A stretch of DNA of 64,000 bases, taken from Cephalotus follicularis (Eukaryota > Streptophyta > Magnoliopsida > Oxalidales > Cephalotaceae). Positions 10,497 to 22,660 of the stretch are shown here, piece after piece. Each line of letters opens with the position of its first letter. The first letter of the stretch is position 1. The notes beneath the pieces are model-generated. The model did not search any database and had not been told where the DNA came from. It saw nothing but the letters and a program-made list of their open reading frames with translations. The translations under genes were made by a program, and so were the position numbers. Location of the stretch: positions 125,993 to 189,992 of the forward strand of contig BDDD01002284.1 of NCBI GenBank assembly GCA_001972305.1, given 5' to 3'.

Positions 10497-11513
10497 ATGA
10501 AATCTACTTTGCAGGCTGACAGACTCTTGAGACAGGGTTGTACTACTTACCTAGTTCATGTTACTGATGACAGCAAATGTACACCAAAGTTGGAGGATGT
10601 TCCTGTGGTTTGTGAATACCCATATGTGTTTACGGAAGAACTGACGTCCTTACCTCCTGAGAGAGATGTGGAGTTTTCTATAGATCTACCCCCAGGAACC
10701 GTTCCCGTGTCGACAACTCCTTACCGAATGGCCCCTCTTGAGTTAAAGGTATTGAAAATGCAACTACAGGAGTTGCTAGATGAAGGTTTTATCAGACCTA
10801 GTGTAACCCCGTGGGGAGCACCGGTCTTGTTTGTAAAGAAGAAAGACAGGTCATTACGGATGTGTATCGATTACCGGCAGATGAATAAGGTGACAGTTAA
10901 GAACAATTATCCACTGCCGCACATCGATGATATGTTTGACCAGATGAAGGGATCTTCAGTGTTTTCTAAGCTGGATCTGAGATCAGGATATTATCAACTC
11001 AGAGTAAAGGCGGAAGATATTCCGAAGACACGATATGGACATTATGAATTTGTGGTAATTCCTTTCGAGGTGACCAATGCCCCTACTACTGCATTTATGA
11101 GTTTGATGAACAGGATATTCAGTCCATATCCAGATCGGTTTATTGTAGTGTTTATTGATGACATCCTGATATACTCGAAGTCCCTATGAGAACATGGCGA
11201 ACACCTGCACTTGGCATTGAGAACTCTCAAAGATCACCAGCTATATGCTAAGTTTAGCAAGTGTGAATTCTGGTTATCAGAGGTAACATTCCTTGGTCAT
11301 GTTATATCCAGTGTCGGATTGTCAGTGGATCCTACAAAGATCGAAGCGGTAAAGGGCTGGAGGCAACTAATGAACGTGACGGAAGTCCGAAGCTTTCTTG
11401 GCTTGGCAAGATATTACCGTCGGTTTGTAGAAGGATTCTCCAAGATAGCAACACCTCTGACCCGATTGACGCAGAAGAATGTGGCATTTGTTTTGGATGA
11501 TGCTTGCGAATAA
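10497..11513 (+). pseudogene. pol: Element C reverse transcriptase region
   Basis: Classic Gypsy reverse transcriptase blocks appear in order: [53 protein letters not shown], then the catalytic [12 protein letters not shown], and afterwards FSKCEFW and VTFLGHVIS of the thumb. The enzyme copies element RNA into DNA. The region is fossil with a few interruptions. Confidence 0.9.
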
Positions 11514-11519
11514 AGCTTC

Positions 11520-11890
11520 TAGGAATTAAAGTATCGTCTGACTACTGCGCCAGTCTTAGCCTTACCAGAGGGCAACGAAGGTTTTGTTGTTTACAGTGAC
11601 GCATCAGGCAGTGGCCTGGGATGTGTCCTTATGCAAAATGGAAGAGTGATCCCATACACCTCAAGGAAGTTAAAGCCCCATGAGGAGAACTACCCAACTC
11701 ATGATCTTGAGTTAGCAGTGATAGTGTTCGCGCTACGTAAATGGAGGCATTATTTATACAGTGCAAAGTTCGAGGTGTACACCGATCACAAGAGCCTAAA
11801 GTACTTGTTTTCGCAGAAGGACCTGAATATGAGACAACGAAGATGGATGGAGTTGCTTAATGACTATAACTGTGAAATATAGTACAATCT
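11520..11890 (+). pseudogene. pol: Element C RNase H region
   Basis: Recognised by [20 protein letters not shown], then [20 protein letters not shown] and [20 protein letters not shown], the standard order in Gypsy RNase H. It directly follows reverse transcriptase and is broken. Confidence 0.85.
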
Positions 11891-11930
11891 AGGCAAAGCT
11901 AATGTTGTCGCAGAAGCCCTCAGTCGTCGA

Positions 11931-12314
11931 TTGGCTTGCCTAACCAATTCTCATATTCAGACACGACCATGGTTAATGGAAAAAATCCGTGAACCTCAAA
12001 GCAACGATGGAGAATTTCTCGAGATGGCCTTGAGTGAACACGGAGGATTAAAGACGGATTTCTCTGTACAAGGTGACGGATTAATCAGATATCAGGGCAG
12101 AATATGTGTTCCTAATAATAAAGATCTGAAGGATGAACTGTTGTCACTAGCACATCGCTCTAGTTTCTCTGTACATCCAGGGAGTACCAAGATGTACTGA
12201 GATCTAAAGTTGAGCTATTGGTGGAACAACATGAAGAGAGAGATAGCCGAGTACGTTGCTTCTTGTATGACATGCCAACAGGTTAAAACAGAACACCAAA
12301 GACTGACAGGATTG
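11931..12314 (+). pseudogene. pol: Element C integrase, N-terminal part before insertion B
   Basis: The zinc-binding region of integrase is visible as [17 protein letters not shown] and, further on, a VASCMTCQQVKTEHQR-type block. The stretch ends exactly at the GATTG target site of element B; the continuation is at 24879. Confidence 0.8.
12310..12314 (+). repeat. Target-site duplication of element B, left copy
   Basis: GATTG here equals GATTG at 24879-24883, immediately outside the ends of element B. Confidence 0.95.
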
Positions 12315-12500
12315 TGATGGGATCGAAATTACCAATTCCAATGCCATAATTGGACTAAAGTGTGTAGGGTGTGGAACAAAACTTAAACATACAAACATGA
12401 CAACGGAAGAACACCCAACATAGGCAAAAACAGTCATTTTATGGCATGGCCACATGCCACATGGATCACCACATCATCAAATAGTTGAAAAGATGTCACC
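12315..12500 (-). repeat. Element B, outermost left LTR piece
   Basis: It matches the first part of the LTR at 13431 (shared AATTACCAATTCCAATGCCA and the GATCACCACATCATCAAA run). It then continues directly into leader sequence. Confidence 0.85.
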
Positions 12501-13430
12501 ATACATACAAATACCATACATACATGGCCTTCAAAAGTCTTGTACTCCATTTCTCCTTTCCTCTATCTTTCCTTGCAATATCTTCTTTTACAAAAAGAAC
12601 TTTACATTTTCGAAAGAAAAATTACATTTAAAATTACAAGGAAAAATTACAAAAGAAAGGAAAAATAAATGGTGCACGCAGGCAACTTATTACAGACCTT
12701 TAAAATAATAAATAAATAACATTCATCCACACATAGAAAACCATAAACTAGGTCAATGTCCTTTTTCGGGCCATCCATTGTGCATAAGACTTATATTATA
12801 TCCAATATAATAAAACCACAAAATAACACATCTTATAAATAATAACTAATTATAAAATTTAATTTAAGGATTGCCAATGTTGGTTAAACTCCCACTAAAT
12901 CAAGCAATGATTTTGATCTTCTAAGTGCCACAAAGTATAAAATCCCATTTTATTAAAAAGAGAAATTTTTTTATGCTAAAGTGTCGACGCTTCCCAGAAG
13001 GCGTCGACGCTTACCTCTAAGGCGCGAAAATTACAAAAATTGAATAAGCGTCGATGCTAAGACAAGGCGTCGATGCATATAATGAAAACAGTTGAACAAG
13101 CGTCGACGCTTTAACCCCTTGGGTAGTTTCTGCAATTCTAAAATTGCAGAAACTTGGTTTTGAACATTAGGGAAATTCAATTCCAGTCATTTCCAGACAT
13201 ATTACAGACATATTCTACACCATGTAGGTTTCAAAAACATGTTCAAAACTCAATTTAACATAATCTCAAAGGTTAGTTATCAATGAAATCCAATTTCATA
13301 AACTAAATCATTAAGGCACTTTGAAAATCAAGTTTAACCCAAACAACAAATCCTTTAAATTAACTTTCAATCAGTACATCATTCATAGCACAAATTCAAC
13401 TAAGGACGATGTGGGATGCTCTGATACCAC
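12501..13430 (-). repeat. Element B, left leader copy with palindrome cluster
   Basis: Matches 21737-22660 closely. It holds the primer-binding site at 13418-13429 (element strand TGGTATCAGAGC). GCGTCGACGC-type palindromes lie at 12981, 13001, 13048, 13067 and 13100, mostly in pairs 19-20 bp apart. No gene is seen. Confidence 0.85.
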
Positions 13431-14579
13431 TGATGGAATCGAAATTACCAATTCCAATGCCATAATCGGACTAAAGTGTGTAGGGTGTAGAACAAAACTT
13501 AAACATACAAACATGGAAGCGGAAGAACACCCAACATAGGCAAAAACAGTCCTTTTATGGCATGGCCACAGGCCACATGGATCACCACATCATCAAACAG
13601 TTGAAAAGATGTCACCATTGCATTCAATGGTGACAAACCAGCAAAGCAATAAGAAAGGGAGGCAAAGGAATATACCAAAGGGTGAAGGCTACTACGTCTT
13701 TACCGCTTCAAGCTTGTGAAGATTCCTCCTCTGTTGAACTCCAAGTCGTTATGTTACTACTTTAGCAAGAACAACAACTGTCCAACAACAGTTTTTCACT
13801 CTCTCTTTTTGACAATACTCACAAAGGGTGCATTGGTGTTGACAAGGGTTGTCAATATAAATCCACCCTAAACAAGCTCTTGCTTGGTGTATCTGTAAGA
13901 TGGGAACTCCTGTAATTCTCCAGAGAGAACGAATTCAATTGCCCAACACCAAACTTCTCTGACTTCAAAACCAGAAAATCTGCATAATAATGCAGACACT
14001 AGCCCACTTAAACCAGTCTCCCACTCTCCCATCAATTTTGGATCATGTCCCTCACTCCCAGACGAGTTTGAGAACTCGCTAAATGATCATCATTTATACA
14101 CAACCGGAACAAGTAGCAGTCACTACTGACACGAGAATAACGACTATCCAAATAGTGTCTCCTACGCGGGTCCAGTTCAATGTACATGCTCCCAGCGCGC
14201 ACCCCGTATTTGCCTTAGTGTCCAACACATATGGTAGTGAGCGAATCCATCCTCCAATTCCATGAGCAGGCAACATACGCGCAAGTCTATCCGGTTCACT
14301 AATGCCCACAAACTGAACCTATGACTTGGAACTAATTTGACATAAGGAATACGGTAACCTATCTCACAGCCTCCATGCTAGGCATCCAACCTTATGTCAA
14401 GGCATCATAAGTGTAAGCAGGTAAATAATGAACTACTTCAATTAAGTGATAAAACACAAGTGATATAACCATAACAAAATTAGCACACATCATATACACA
14501 AGGAATAAGATTGTTTCATACAAGATAAGATAAAATATGAAAATCAATCTAATGGCTTATCGGGTCACTATATCTAACA
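13431..14579 (-). repeat. Element B, left LTR of the fuller unit
   Basis: Plus-strand ends are TGATGGAATC and TATCTAACA. It is shorter than its partner at 22661-24878 but collinear with it at both ends. The short frames inside are not genes. Confidence 0.9.
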
Positions 14580-16352
14580 ATCTCCTACTTGACCCTCAAG
14601 CCATGAACTCTTATAGCCTAGACCCATCGTCCCACGATGATGCTCCAGAGCCTTGGTCAGTGGATCTGCTGTGTTCTCCTCTGAGGAGACCTTCTCCAGC
14701 TGTATATCTCCCCTACCAATAATCTCTCGGATCAAATGATAATGCCGCTCGATGTGTTTGGATCGTTGGTAAGACCGCGGTTCCTTTGCTTGTGCTACAG
14801 CTCTATTATTATCACAGTATATAACAACTGGACTAATAATGGATGGAACAACTCCTAGTTCAGCAATGAACTTGCGCATCCATACACCCTCCATGGCGGC
14901 ATCTGAGGCTGCTATGTACTCGGCTGCTATGTACTCGGCTTCTATGGTAGAATCTGCAATAGTCCCTTACTTTGAACTACACCAGCTCACAGTTCCATCA
15001 TTAAGTACAAAAACATACCCAGAGATAGATTTGTGATGATTCGGATCACTATCAAAACTGGAGTCTGTAAAGCCTTCCAATTTCTGCTCACTATCTTTTC
15101 CATAGATTAGGAACACATCCTGAGTCCTCCTAAGGTACTTCAGGATTCCCTTGACAACTTCCCAGTGCTTCTCACCGGGATCAGACTGAAAACGACTTGC
15201 CATACCCAGGGCAAGTGCGACAACAGACCTAGTACATAACATGGCATACATGATCGACCCTACTGCCGAAGCATAAGGTATCTGACTCATGCGTGCTCTC
15301 TCTTCAGATGTCTGAGGAGACATCTTTTGAGAAACATGAATTCCTTCGCCTATTGGCAATAGGCCTCTCTTGGAATTCTCCATGCTAAACCTCTTTAGCA
15401 CCTTGTTGATATACTGGCTTTGGGAAAGTCCAAGCAACCTAGTGGATCTATCCATGAATATCCTAATACCCAGTATATAGGTGGCTTCTCCCAAATCTTT
15501 CATGGAAAAATTCTTAGTTAGCCATATCGTTGCAGACTGTAACATCCTTACATCATTCCCAATGAGTAGGATGTCATCTACATATAGCACTAAGAAAGTG
15601 ATACTAGGTCCCTCTTGCTTTCGATAAACACAGGGCTCATCTACATTTTTAATGAAGTCAAAATCTTTGACTGCTTTATCAAATTGTAGATTCCAACTAC
15701 GAGATGCTTGCTTTAGTCCATAAATGGACCGTTCGAGCTTGCACACCATGTGCGGGTGCTCGGAAGATGTAAACCCCTCGGGTTGGGACATATAAATATC
15801 CTCTTCAAGATGCCTATTTGAGAATGTCGTCTTGACATCCATTTGGCATATCTCATAATCATAATGAGTGGCAATAGCAAGCAAGATCCTAATGGATTTA
15901 AGCATGGCGACATGTGAGAAAGTTTCAGTATTGTCGACTCCATGTCCTTACCTACACCCTTTCGCCACTAATCGAGCTTTATAAGTCTCAATTTTTCCAT
16001 ATGCATTCATCTTCTTCTTGAAGATCCATTTGCAGCCAATAGGCACTATCCCTTCGGGTGCTTCAACCATATTCCATACTTGGTTGAAGTACATGGAATC
16101 CATTTTGGATTTCATGGCTCCTAGCCATGCTTCAGATTCAGTGCCTTGCACTACCTCTAGATAGCTGGCAAGCTCGTCATCTTCAATGACGTTTATCTCA
16201 TCAGTACCATCAATGAGGGAACCATACCTCTTAGGTGCTAATGGGATTCTACCTGATCTCCTCAAAGGAGGTTTGCCTAACTGAGAACCATTCTCAGCTT
16301 GAGATCCAATCTCATCTGTGTCTATTGAAGGTGTAACCTCCAACTCCTCCAT
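14574..16352 (-). pseudogene. pol: Element B reverse transcriptase and RNase H region
   Basis: Copia-type blocks appear in order on the minus strand: YKARLVAKGCR, then CQMDVKTTFSNRHLEEDIYM, MVCKLERSIYGLKQASRSWN, the catalytic VLYVDDILLIGND, KDLGEATYILGI and LLGLSQSQYINKVLKRFSME. RNase H follows with YCDNNRAVAQAKEP, KHIERHYHLIREII and a TADPLTKAL end block next to the LTR. It is broken in a few places. Confidence 0.9.
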
Positions 16353-16370
16353 CTCCTGTGTGGTTTCTAC

Positions 16371-17603
16371 CTATGGCAACTCCTTGAGTTCCAGCTTACT
16401 CCCACTGTTTCCTTTAAGAAGATATTCCTTCTCTAGGAACACAGCATTTAGCGAAACAAATATCTTTTGTTCGCTAGGGTGGTAGAAATAGTATCCTTTA
16501 GTTTCTTTAGGATACCCCACAAACCAGCAACAGTCCGACCGCGCTTCCAGCTTATCTGCGTCAAGCCTCTTGACATAAGCCGGAAAGCCCCAAACTTTCA
16601 AATGGCTCAAGCTGGGTTTCCTCCCTGACCGTATCTGGTATGGAGTAGAAGGCACAGATTTTGAAGGAATCTGATTCAAGATATAAGCAGCTGTATCTAG
16701 GGCATAACCCCAGAAATAGGTAGGAAGGTCAGTAAAAGACATCATCGATCGAACCATGTCTAACAAAGTCCGATTCCTCCTTTCGGACACACCATTATGC
16801 TGTGGTGTTCCAGGAGAAGTCCACTGAGATAGGATTCCGTTATCTCTAAGATAACCTAGGAATTCAGCTGACAAGTATTCACCACCTCAGTCTGACCGAA
16901 GTACTTTAATTGATTTACCTGTCTGTTTTTCTACTTCAAGTCTGAACTCCTTAAATTTCTCAAAGGATTCTGACTTGTGTTTCGTTAGATACAGATAACC
17001 ATACCTAGATAAATCATCAGTAAAAGTTATGAAGTAGATATAACCACCTCGCGCATTGACTGACATAGGACCACATACGTCAGTATGGACTGAGCCCAGT
17101 AAGTCCATAGCCCTTTCTCCTTGACCAGAGAAGGGTGATTTGGTCATCTTTCCCAATAAACAGGATTCACAAGTTGGATAGGACTCTAAGTCCTGCATAT
17201 CAAGGAGATCATCCTTAACCAACTGTGATAACCTAGCGTCACTAAGATGACCAAGTCTACAATGCCAAGTATAGGTTTTATTTAGCTCAGTTTCTCTTTG
17301 TCTTTTCTTATTATTACTTTGCTCAATGGATAAGATATTTGATTGTGAAGTATTTAAGACATATAATCCATTGTTGATAACACCATTACCAACACAAACA
17401 TTGTTTGAATATATATAACATCCAATGTCTTGGAATTTAAGCTCAAAGCCCATACCACATAAGTGAGAAACACTTATAATATTCTGGACAATATTCATCA
17501 CAAAATAACAAGGATCCAATGCCAAGACATAACCATTACATAAACTCAAATCACAAATTCCAACAGCTTGAGCAATGATCCTAGATACATCACCAAGCCT
17601 CAA
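16371..17603 (-). pseudogene. pol: Element B integrase region
   Basis: A zinc-binding pre-integrase block is seen (TWHCRLGHLSDARLSQL, then CESCLLGKMTKSPFSGQGER), followed by the catalytic core with VHTDVCGPMSVNARGGYIYF and FTDDLSRYGYLY, and the GTPQHNGVSERRNRTLLDMV block containing the last acidic residue. In Copia elements integrase precedes reverse transcriptase, as here. The region is fossil. Confidence 0.9.
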
Positions 17604-17828
17604 GTCCAGGTCTCTAGCTCCAAGCTTTCTAATTTTTCTTAGTCCCTACAATGAATTGCAAAGGTTAGTTCCACATCCAGTATCTAATACCCATGAAGAA
17701 CTACTATTCAAAGCTAGATTAAGTTCAATCACGAACATACCTGATGTACTCACACCATGCAGGTTATCAGCAGAGACAGCAGCAACAGCAATGCGACAAT
17801 CCTTTTTCCAGTGCCCGGTCTTACCGCA

Positions 17829-18647
17829 CTAGAAACAAGCACCTTCAGCAGCTAACTTCTTCATCCAATCTTTGGCAACACTCCCACTAGCTCCAAGCTT
17901 CCCCTTCTTATTTGTTTGCTTCTTCTTACCCTTGTCTTTTGTGTTGACAGGCATTAGCACGCCCTTCGCTTTACAGGAAGACGAGGCACTGCCCTTTCCT
18001 TGGGCAGACCTAGAAGAAGGAAGAAGTAGGGAGTGGGTCTTTGACTTCCTAGAGTCAAAATCAACCTCAGCCATCCTCAACATAGCAATCAGCTTAGATA
18101 TAGTTACCGATATCTTGTTCATGTGAAAGTTCACCAAAAACTGTGAGAACGACTTAGGAAGGGATGCCAGAATAAGATCTACATATAGATCATGGTCCAC
18201 GACAAACCCTAATTGAGCCAGTTGCTCAATCATGTCTATCATCTTCAATCCATGCTCATGGACTGAAGCTCCCTCTTGCATACGAGCCTTGAAGAGTTTG
18301 CGTGATAGATTGAACCTTTGAGTCCTAGACTCAGCTCCATACATCTCCTGGAGGTGGAGTAGTATAGCAGATAAGGTCTCAATCTTTTCATTATGACGCT
18401 GAAGCTCAGGTATCATCCCGAGAAGGGCAAGACATCTAGCCTGCTTGTGATCCTCTAGCCACTTGGCTAGTCGCTCACTCTCTTCGGGCGTCGGATCTTC
18501 ACCCAGTGAAGGAGGCCCCCCAGTCATCACATAGGCCATTTTATTGGCCGTAAGGACGATCTTGAGGTTACAGTGCCAATCGTTGAAGTTGGGCCCCTCA
18601 AGTTTGTTTGTCTCAAGTATACGGGACATTGAATTTGATAAAGCCAT
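17829..18647 (-). pseudogene. gag: Element B gag region
   Basis: A 272-residue frame starts MALSNSMSRILETNKLEGPN and continues FNDWHCNLKIVL, the usual start of Copia gag. The UBN2-type core follows with ARCLALLGMIPELQ, LLHLQEMYG and FNLSRKLFKARMQEGASVHE, then DLILASLPKSFSQF. A lysine-rich stretch precedes the place where a CCHC knuckle is expected. It would form the particle shell. It is followed by the leader and the right primer-binding site. Confidence 0.87.
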
Positions 18648-19486
18648 TCTAGCAATCTAGATAAGGAAATATAAGCATGAGTTAGCATTTATTCCAATTT
18701 TAATATATGACAACCATAACACTTGTTCTTTAGTGCTTATGGTTCCTCCCACTATTCTAATCGTATCCCATACCCTCATATGGAACTTGAGAAGTCTAAC
18801 TTCCTAGTGGGGATTGGAATCCATTGCAATCATATTATAGCCTCAGCTAGGGCATGACAAACTATAATATATCCAATGAGTAGGCTTTCTTGCCAATTTT
18901 TATCCAATACAAGATCCAATCATAGTATTCGGCCTTAGATTCAATATGGCCTCAGCTAGGGCATGACAAACCATTAGAATCTTGATAAGTCAAGTACCCA
19001 TAATTTTAATTGGAATGCACTAGTTTTAACACCCACACGTAGGCGTGTCCAAGTGCTAAAACATAACCACCCTTTGCGGTGCCCAACACCGACATTGACA
19101 TAATATCCCCAAGTTATCAGCCTCAGCTAGGGCATGACAAACCAACAACCTAGGAACACTACTCAATGAAAATTATGGAAGGCCACGGGGAACCACTCCA
19201 TGGTTTCCTACGTTAAGACTTATGATTAAAGCGATGGAATTTGTGGTCTCAAATTTTAATTACCGAGCCATTAATTGATTCATTGGTTGTATTAGCCCAT
19301 TCCAATTAATTACGGCTTAGCATGCAAGACGTGTATCTTATGCACCTTGGGACATATTTCTAAAATATGTCAATGGATTGGCAAGCGCATTATTAGTAGT
19401 GACTTGAGCCCAAAATCACTACTAGGTCTTCCTAGGTGTTAAGATATTAAAAACTATTTATTACAAAAAATACCATACATACATGG
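18648..19486 (-). repeat. Element B, gag-proximal leader with a repeated 20-mer
   Basis: Untranslated leader between primer-binding site and gag, continued after the solo LTR at 21737. The exact 20-mer CCTCAGCTAGGGCATGACAA occurs at 18841, 18951 and 19121. A diverged version of this leader is found in element D (27590-27717 and 30544 onward). No gene was seen. Confidence 0.8.
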
Positions 19487-21731
19487 TGTAATACCCTGCT
19501 TACCTGCACGTATTTTCTTACGGGTTTTATTTAATTCATTTATGAAATTGTATGTTTACGTTGGATTTATGTTTGGGGCTGACTGATACCAGCCTTATTT
19601 TGTTTGGGCTTGTGGGTATGGATTTGGTTATTGGATAAGTATCTATATTATATTTACTATTATTATTAATCATTTTTTTATTTATAAAAACACAATTATA
19701 TTTTTTTTAGAAATTACTTTTACCTTTAAAACAAAATCCTTATTACTTATTTTTATTCCTTTCCTTAATTTCTTTTTCCTTTTTCCTTCCTTTTTATTTC
19801 CTTTTCTCTCAAACTCTCTCTTCCTCTCACGACATCTCTCTCTCAACTCTCTCTCCCGAAATCTCTTCTTCTTCTTAATGGTTACACGGCAATAATCCCA
19901 TCTTTCCATATTAATATGATTTGGTCTCATGATTTCCTTATTCTTTCCCCCAAATTCCTCTTCTTTTCCGATTGGGTTTATGTTGCTATATATGGGTGTC
20001 AAGACTTCATCTTTGTCATATCTTCTTGCTGCTGAATCTGCCATTGGAAGAGTCACTGTCTTCCTTGTGTTCTTGTTTCATTAAACAGGTTAGTCTTCAT
20101 GGTTTCTATGTAAGAATTGTTTTTGCAAAATTAGCATTATTGGCAGGCTTGAATTTTTATGTTCTTCTCTCGTTTTTCCTTTGTGATCAGCCACTGTGTC
20201 ATTTAATTGGTATTCCTGCAATCGTTCTTGACTTTTAACAGGTTAGTTTTCCATATGGTTATGCCTTAGTAATTGGTTTTTGGATCATTGTCAGCTAAAA
20301 TATGAACTTTGGTTGCTATGGATGATTTTAATTATGATATCGGCATCCTTGTGTTTCTGTCAAATGGACACATGTTTAGAACCTGCTGTAGACGTCTAGG
20401 ATGTGTCAATAATCTGTTGTTAATGCATATAATCACCTGCATTGGACAGAATTGAATTGGGTAATGGTGTGCCATGGGTTAAAGTCCCTGCTACATAGGA
20501 ATAATTTTCTGTTAATGAGGTTCTATCAAATTCAGTGATGAAATGTGGTTTTACATGACATATAAGGTTGTTCTTAATGTTAGAAATCATCTGGTAATGA
20601 ACAACTTGAGTTTGGGTAGCAAAATTGCATCAAATCTGCCATATTTCTGGTTTCTGTCGAGCAAGGCAGTCGGCTGCCCTGTGAATGCGGTCGATTGGTT
20701 GTCCTGTTCAGTCGGCTGGATACCCTATTTCAGTCGACTGTCTGCAAGTCCAGGTTGAGTAGTCGACTGGTCCTGTTATGCAGTCGACTGCCACCCATTG
20801 TTAGTCGACTGGATCCTTAAAACAGTCGACTGGTTTGTCCTGTAAACTTCTGTTTTCGTCCGTTTATTCTTCCGATGATCCGGATTTAATTATAAACATC
20901 TTTGTGATTCTGTTTTATGTTCAAAATGGATTTTAGACCCTTATATCCACCTATGGGGGTACCATAGGCATGCTGTGGGCCTGGCACGGGGGCATGACAC
21001 TTTCCGTAACGGTGTGATTCGTTTACGGCGTCTCTCAGGGATATCCGTAGATCGGATTTGGGATAGAGGCGTATAGATCGATCTTAGTTATATGTTATTG
21101 GGATATGTTTGGGATATGGGGATTGTATGTATAGTGCCGTATGCTGCAACTCCACTGGCAATGTGGGTGTCGCGAAACTCCTCGCTATTATATGATATGT
21201 TTTGGTTTTGGTGCTCAGGTTATTGATCCTATGTTTTGGAAAAAGGTATACTTTACGGTTTTCGAAGTTGTGAACTTTGTTTATCCGTTTTGCCATGGGC
21301 ATTTATAAAACATGTTGAAATTATTTTATTGCTTAAGATTTCAATTTTTATGCACTTTTGGAAATCTTCCTGCTTTAAAAATATTGTTTACTGTTTCCGT
21401 ACTGAGGTTTGCTCAGCCGCGCTTTTGTTTCCATGCGGCAGGTTATCAGGAGCAAAGGGGAAATGTGTGATGAGAGTGACTCCTATGTGTCTAAGGATCG
21501 TCTTGTAGCTGATCCTTTTATGTTATGTGGTCGTAGTGGAACCAGTTAATTTGACCAATATGTTAATTTCAGTTATGATTTTTGGATTTTGAATAAACTC
21601 AGGTTTATGATCAGTTTTATATGTTATGGTTATGCTTTAAACCATCACGTTTTGAAATAAGATGAATGTTTTTAATATGATTAGTTCAGTTATATGCACT
21701 GTGGCGACTCCCACAGATCGGGGGTGTTACA
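19487..21731 (+). mobile_element. Solo LTR, relative of the A/E family
   Basis: TGTAATACCC at the start and GGGGTGTTACA at the end are flanked by a perfect CATGG duplication (19482-19486 and 21732-21736). With no internal region this is a solo LTR, the product of recombination between the two LTRs of a former element. It has a pyrimidine-rich stretch at about 19740-19880, the block TACTGAGGTTTGCTCAGCCG at about 21400, and a palindrome array at 20667-20832. Confidence 0.95.
20667..20832. repeat. Phased CAGTCGACTG palindrome array (solo LTR)
   Basis: Units start at 20667, 20688, 20709 and 20731, then 20760, 20781, 20802 and 20823. Intervals within the runs are 21, 21, 22 and 21, 21, 21 bp. Variants include CAGTCGGCTG and CGGTCGATTG. 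Confidence 0.92.
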
Positions 21732-21736
21732 CATGG

Positions 21737-22660
21737 CCTTCAAAAGTCTTGTACTCCATTTCTCCTTTCCTCTATCTTTCCTTGCAAGATCTTCTTTTAC
21801 AAAAAGAACTTTACATTTTTGAGAGAAAAATTACATTTAAAATTACAGGGAAAAATTACAACAGAAAGGAAAAGTAAATGGTGCACGCAGGCAACTTATT
21901 ACAGACCTTTAAAATAATAAATAAATAACATTCATCCACACATAGAAAACCATAAACTAGGTCAATGTCCTTTTTCGGGCCATCCATTGTGCATAAGACT
22001 TATATTATATCCAATATAATAAAACCACAAAATAACACATCCTATAAATAATAACTAATTATAAAATTTAATTTAAGGATTGCCAATGTTTGTTAAACTC
22101 CCACTAAATCAAGCAATGATTTTGATCTTCTAAGTGCCACAATGTATAAAATCCCATTTTATTAAAAAGATAAAATTTTTTTATGCTAAAGCGTCGACGC
22201 TTCCCAGAAGGCGTCGACGCTCACCTCTAAGGCGCGAAAATTACAAAAATTGAATAAGCGTCGACGCTAAGACAAGGCGTCGATGCATATAATGAAAACA
22301 GTTGAACAAGCGTCGACGCTTAAACGTGAGTGTCGACGCTTTAACCCCCTGGGCAGTTTCTGCAATTTGAAAATTGCAGAAACTTGGTTTTGAGCATTAG
22401 GCAAATTCAATTCCAATCATTTCCAGACAAATTACAGCCATATTCTATTCCATGTAGGTTTCCAAAACATGTTCAAAACTCAACTTAACATAATCTCCAA
22501 GGTTAATTATCAATGAAATCCAATTTCATAAACTAAATCATTAAGGCACTTTGAATATCAAGTTTAACCCAAACAACAAATCCTTTAAACTAACTTTCAA
22601 TCATTACATCATTCATAGCATAAATTCAACTAAGGACGATGTGGGATGCTCTGATACCAC
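21737..22660 (-). repeat. Element B, right leader with primer-binding site and palindromes
   Basis: Continues the leader after the solo LTR. The primer-binding site lies at 22648-22659 (element strand TGGTATCAGAGC), one base from the LTR. GCGTCGACGC-type units lie at 22191, 22211, 22258, 22277, 22310 and 22330, that is three pairs 20, 19 and 20 bp apart. Confidence 0.88.

Noticed and set aside
13418-13429. Possible tRNA gene remnants at the GCTCTGATACCA sites
   Set aside because: These are only the 12-base primer-binding sites next to LTRs; no cloverleaf surrounds them.
20667-20832. Centromeric or subtelomeric satellite
   Set aside because: The arrays are short, spacers are not repeated, and they recur at fixed places inside LTRs.
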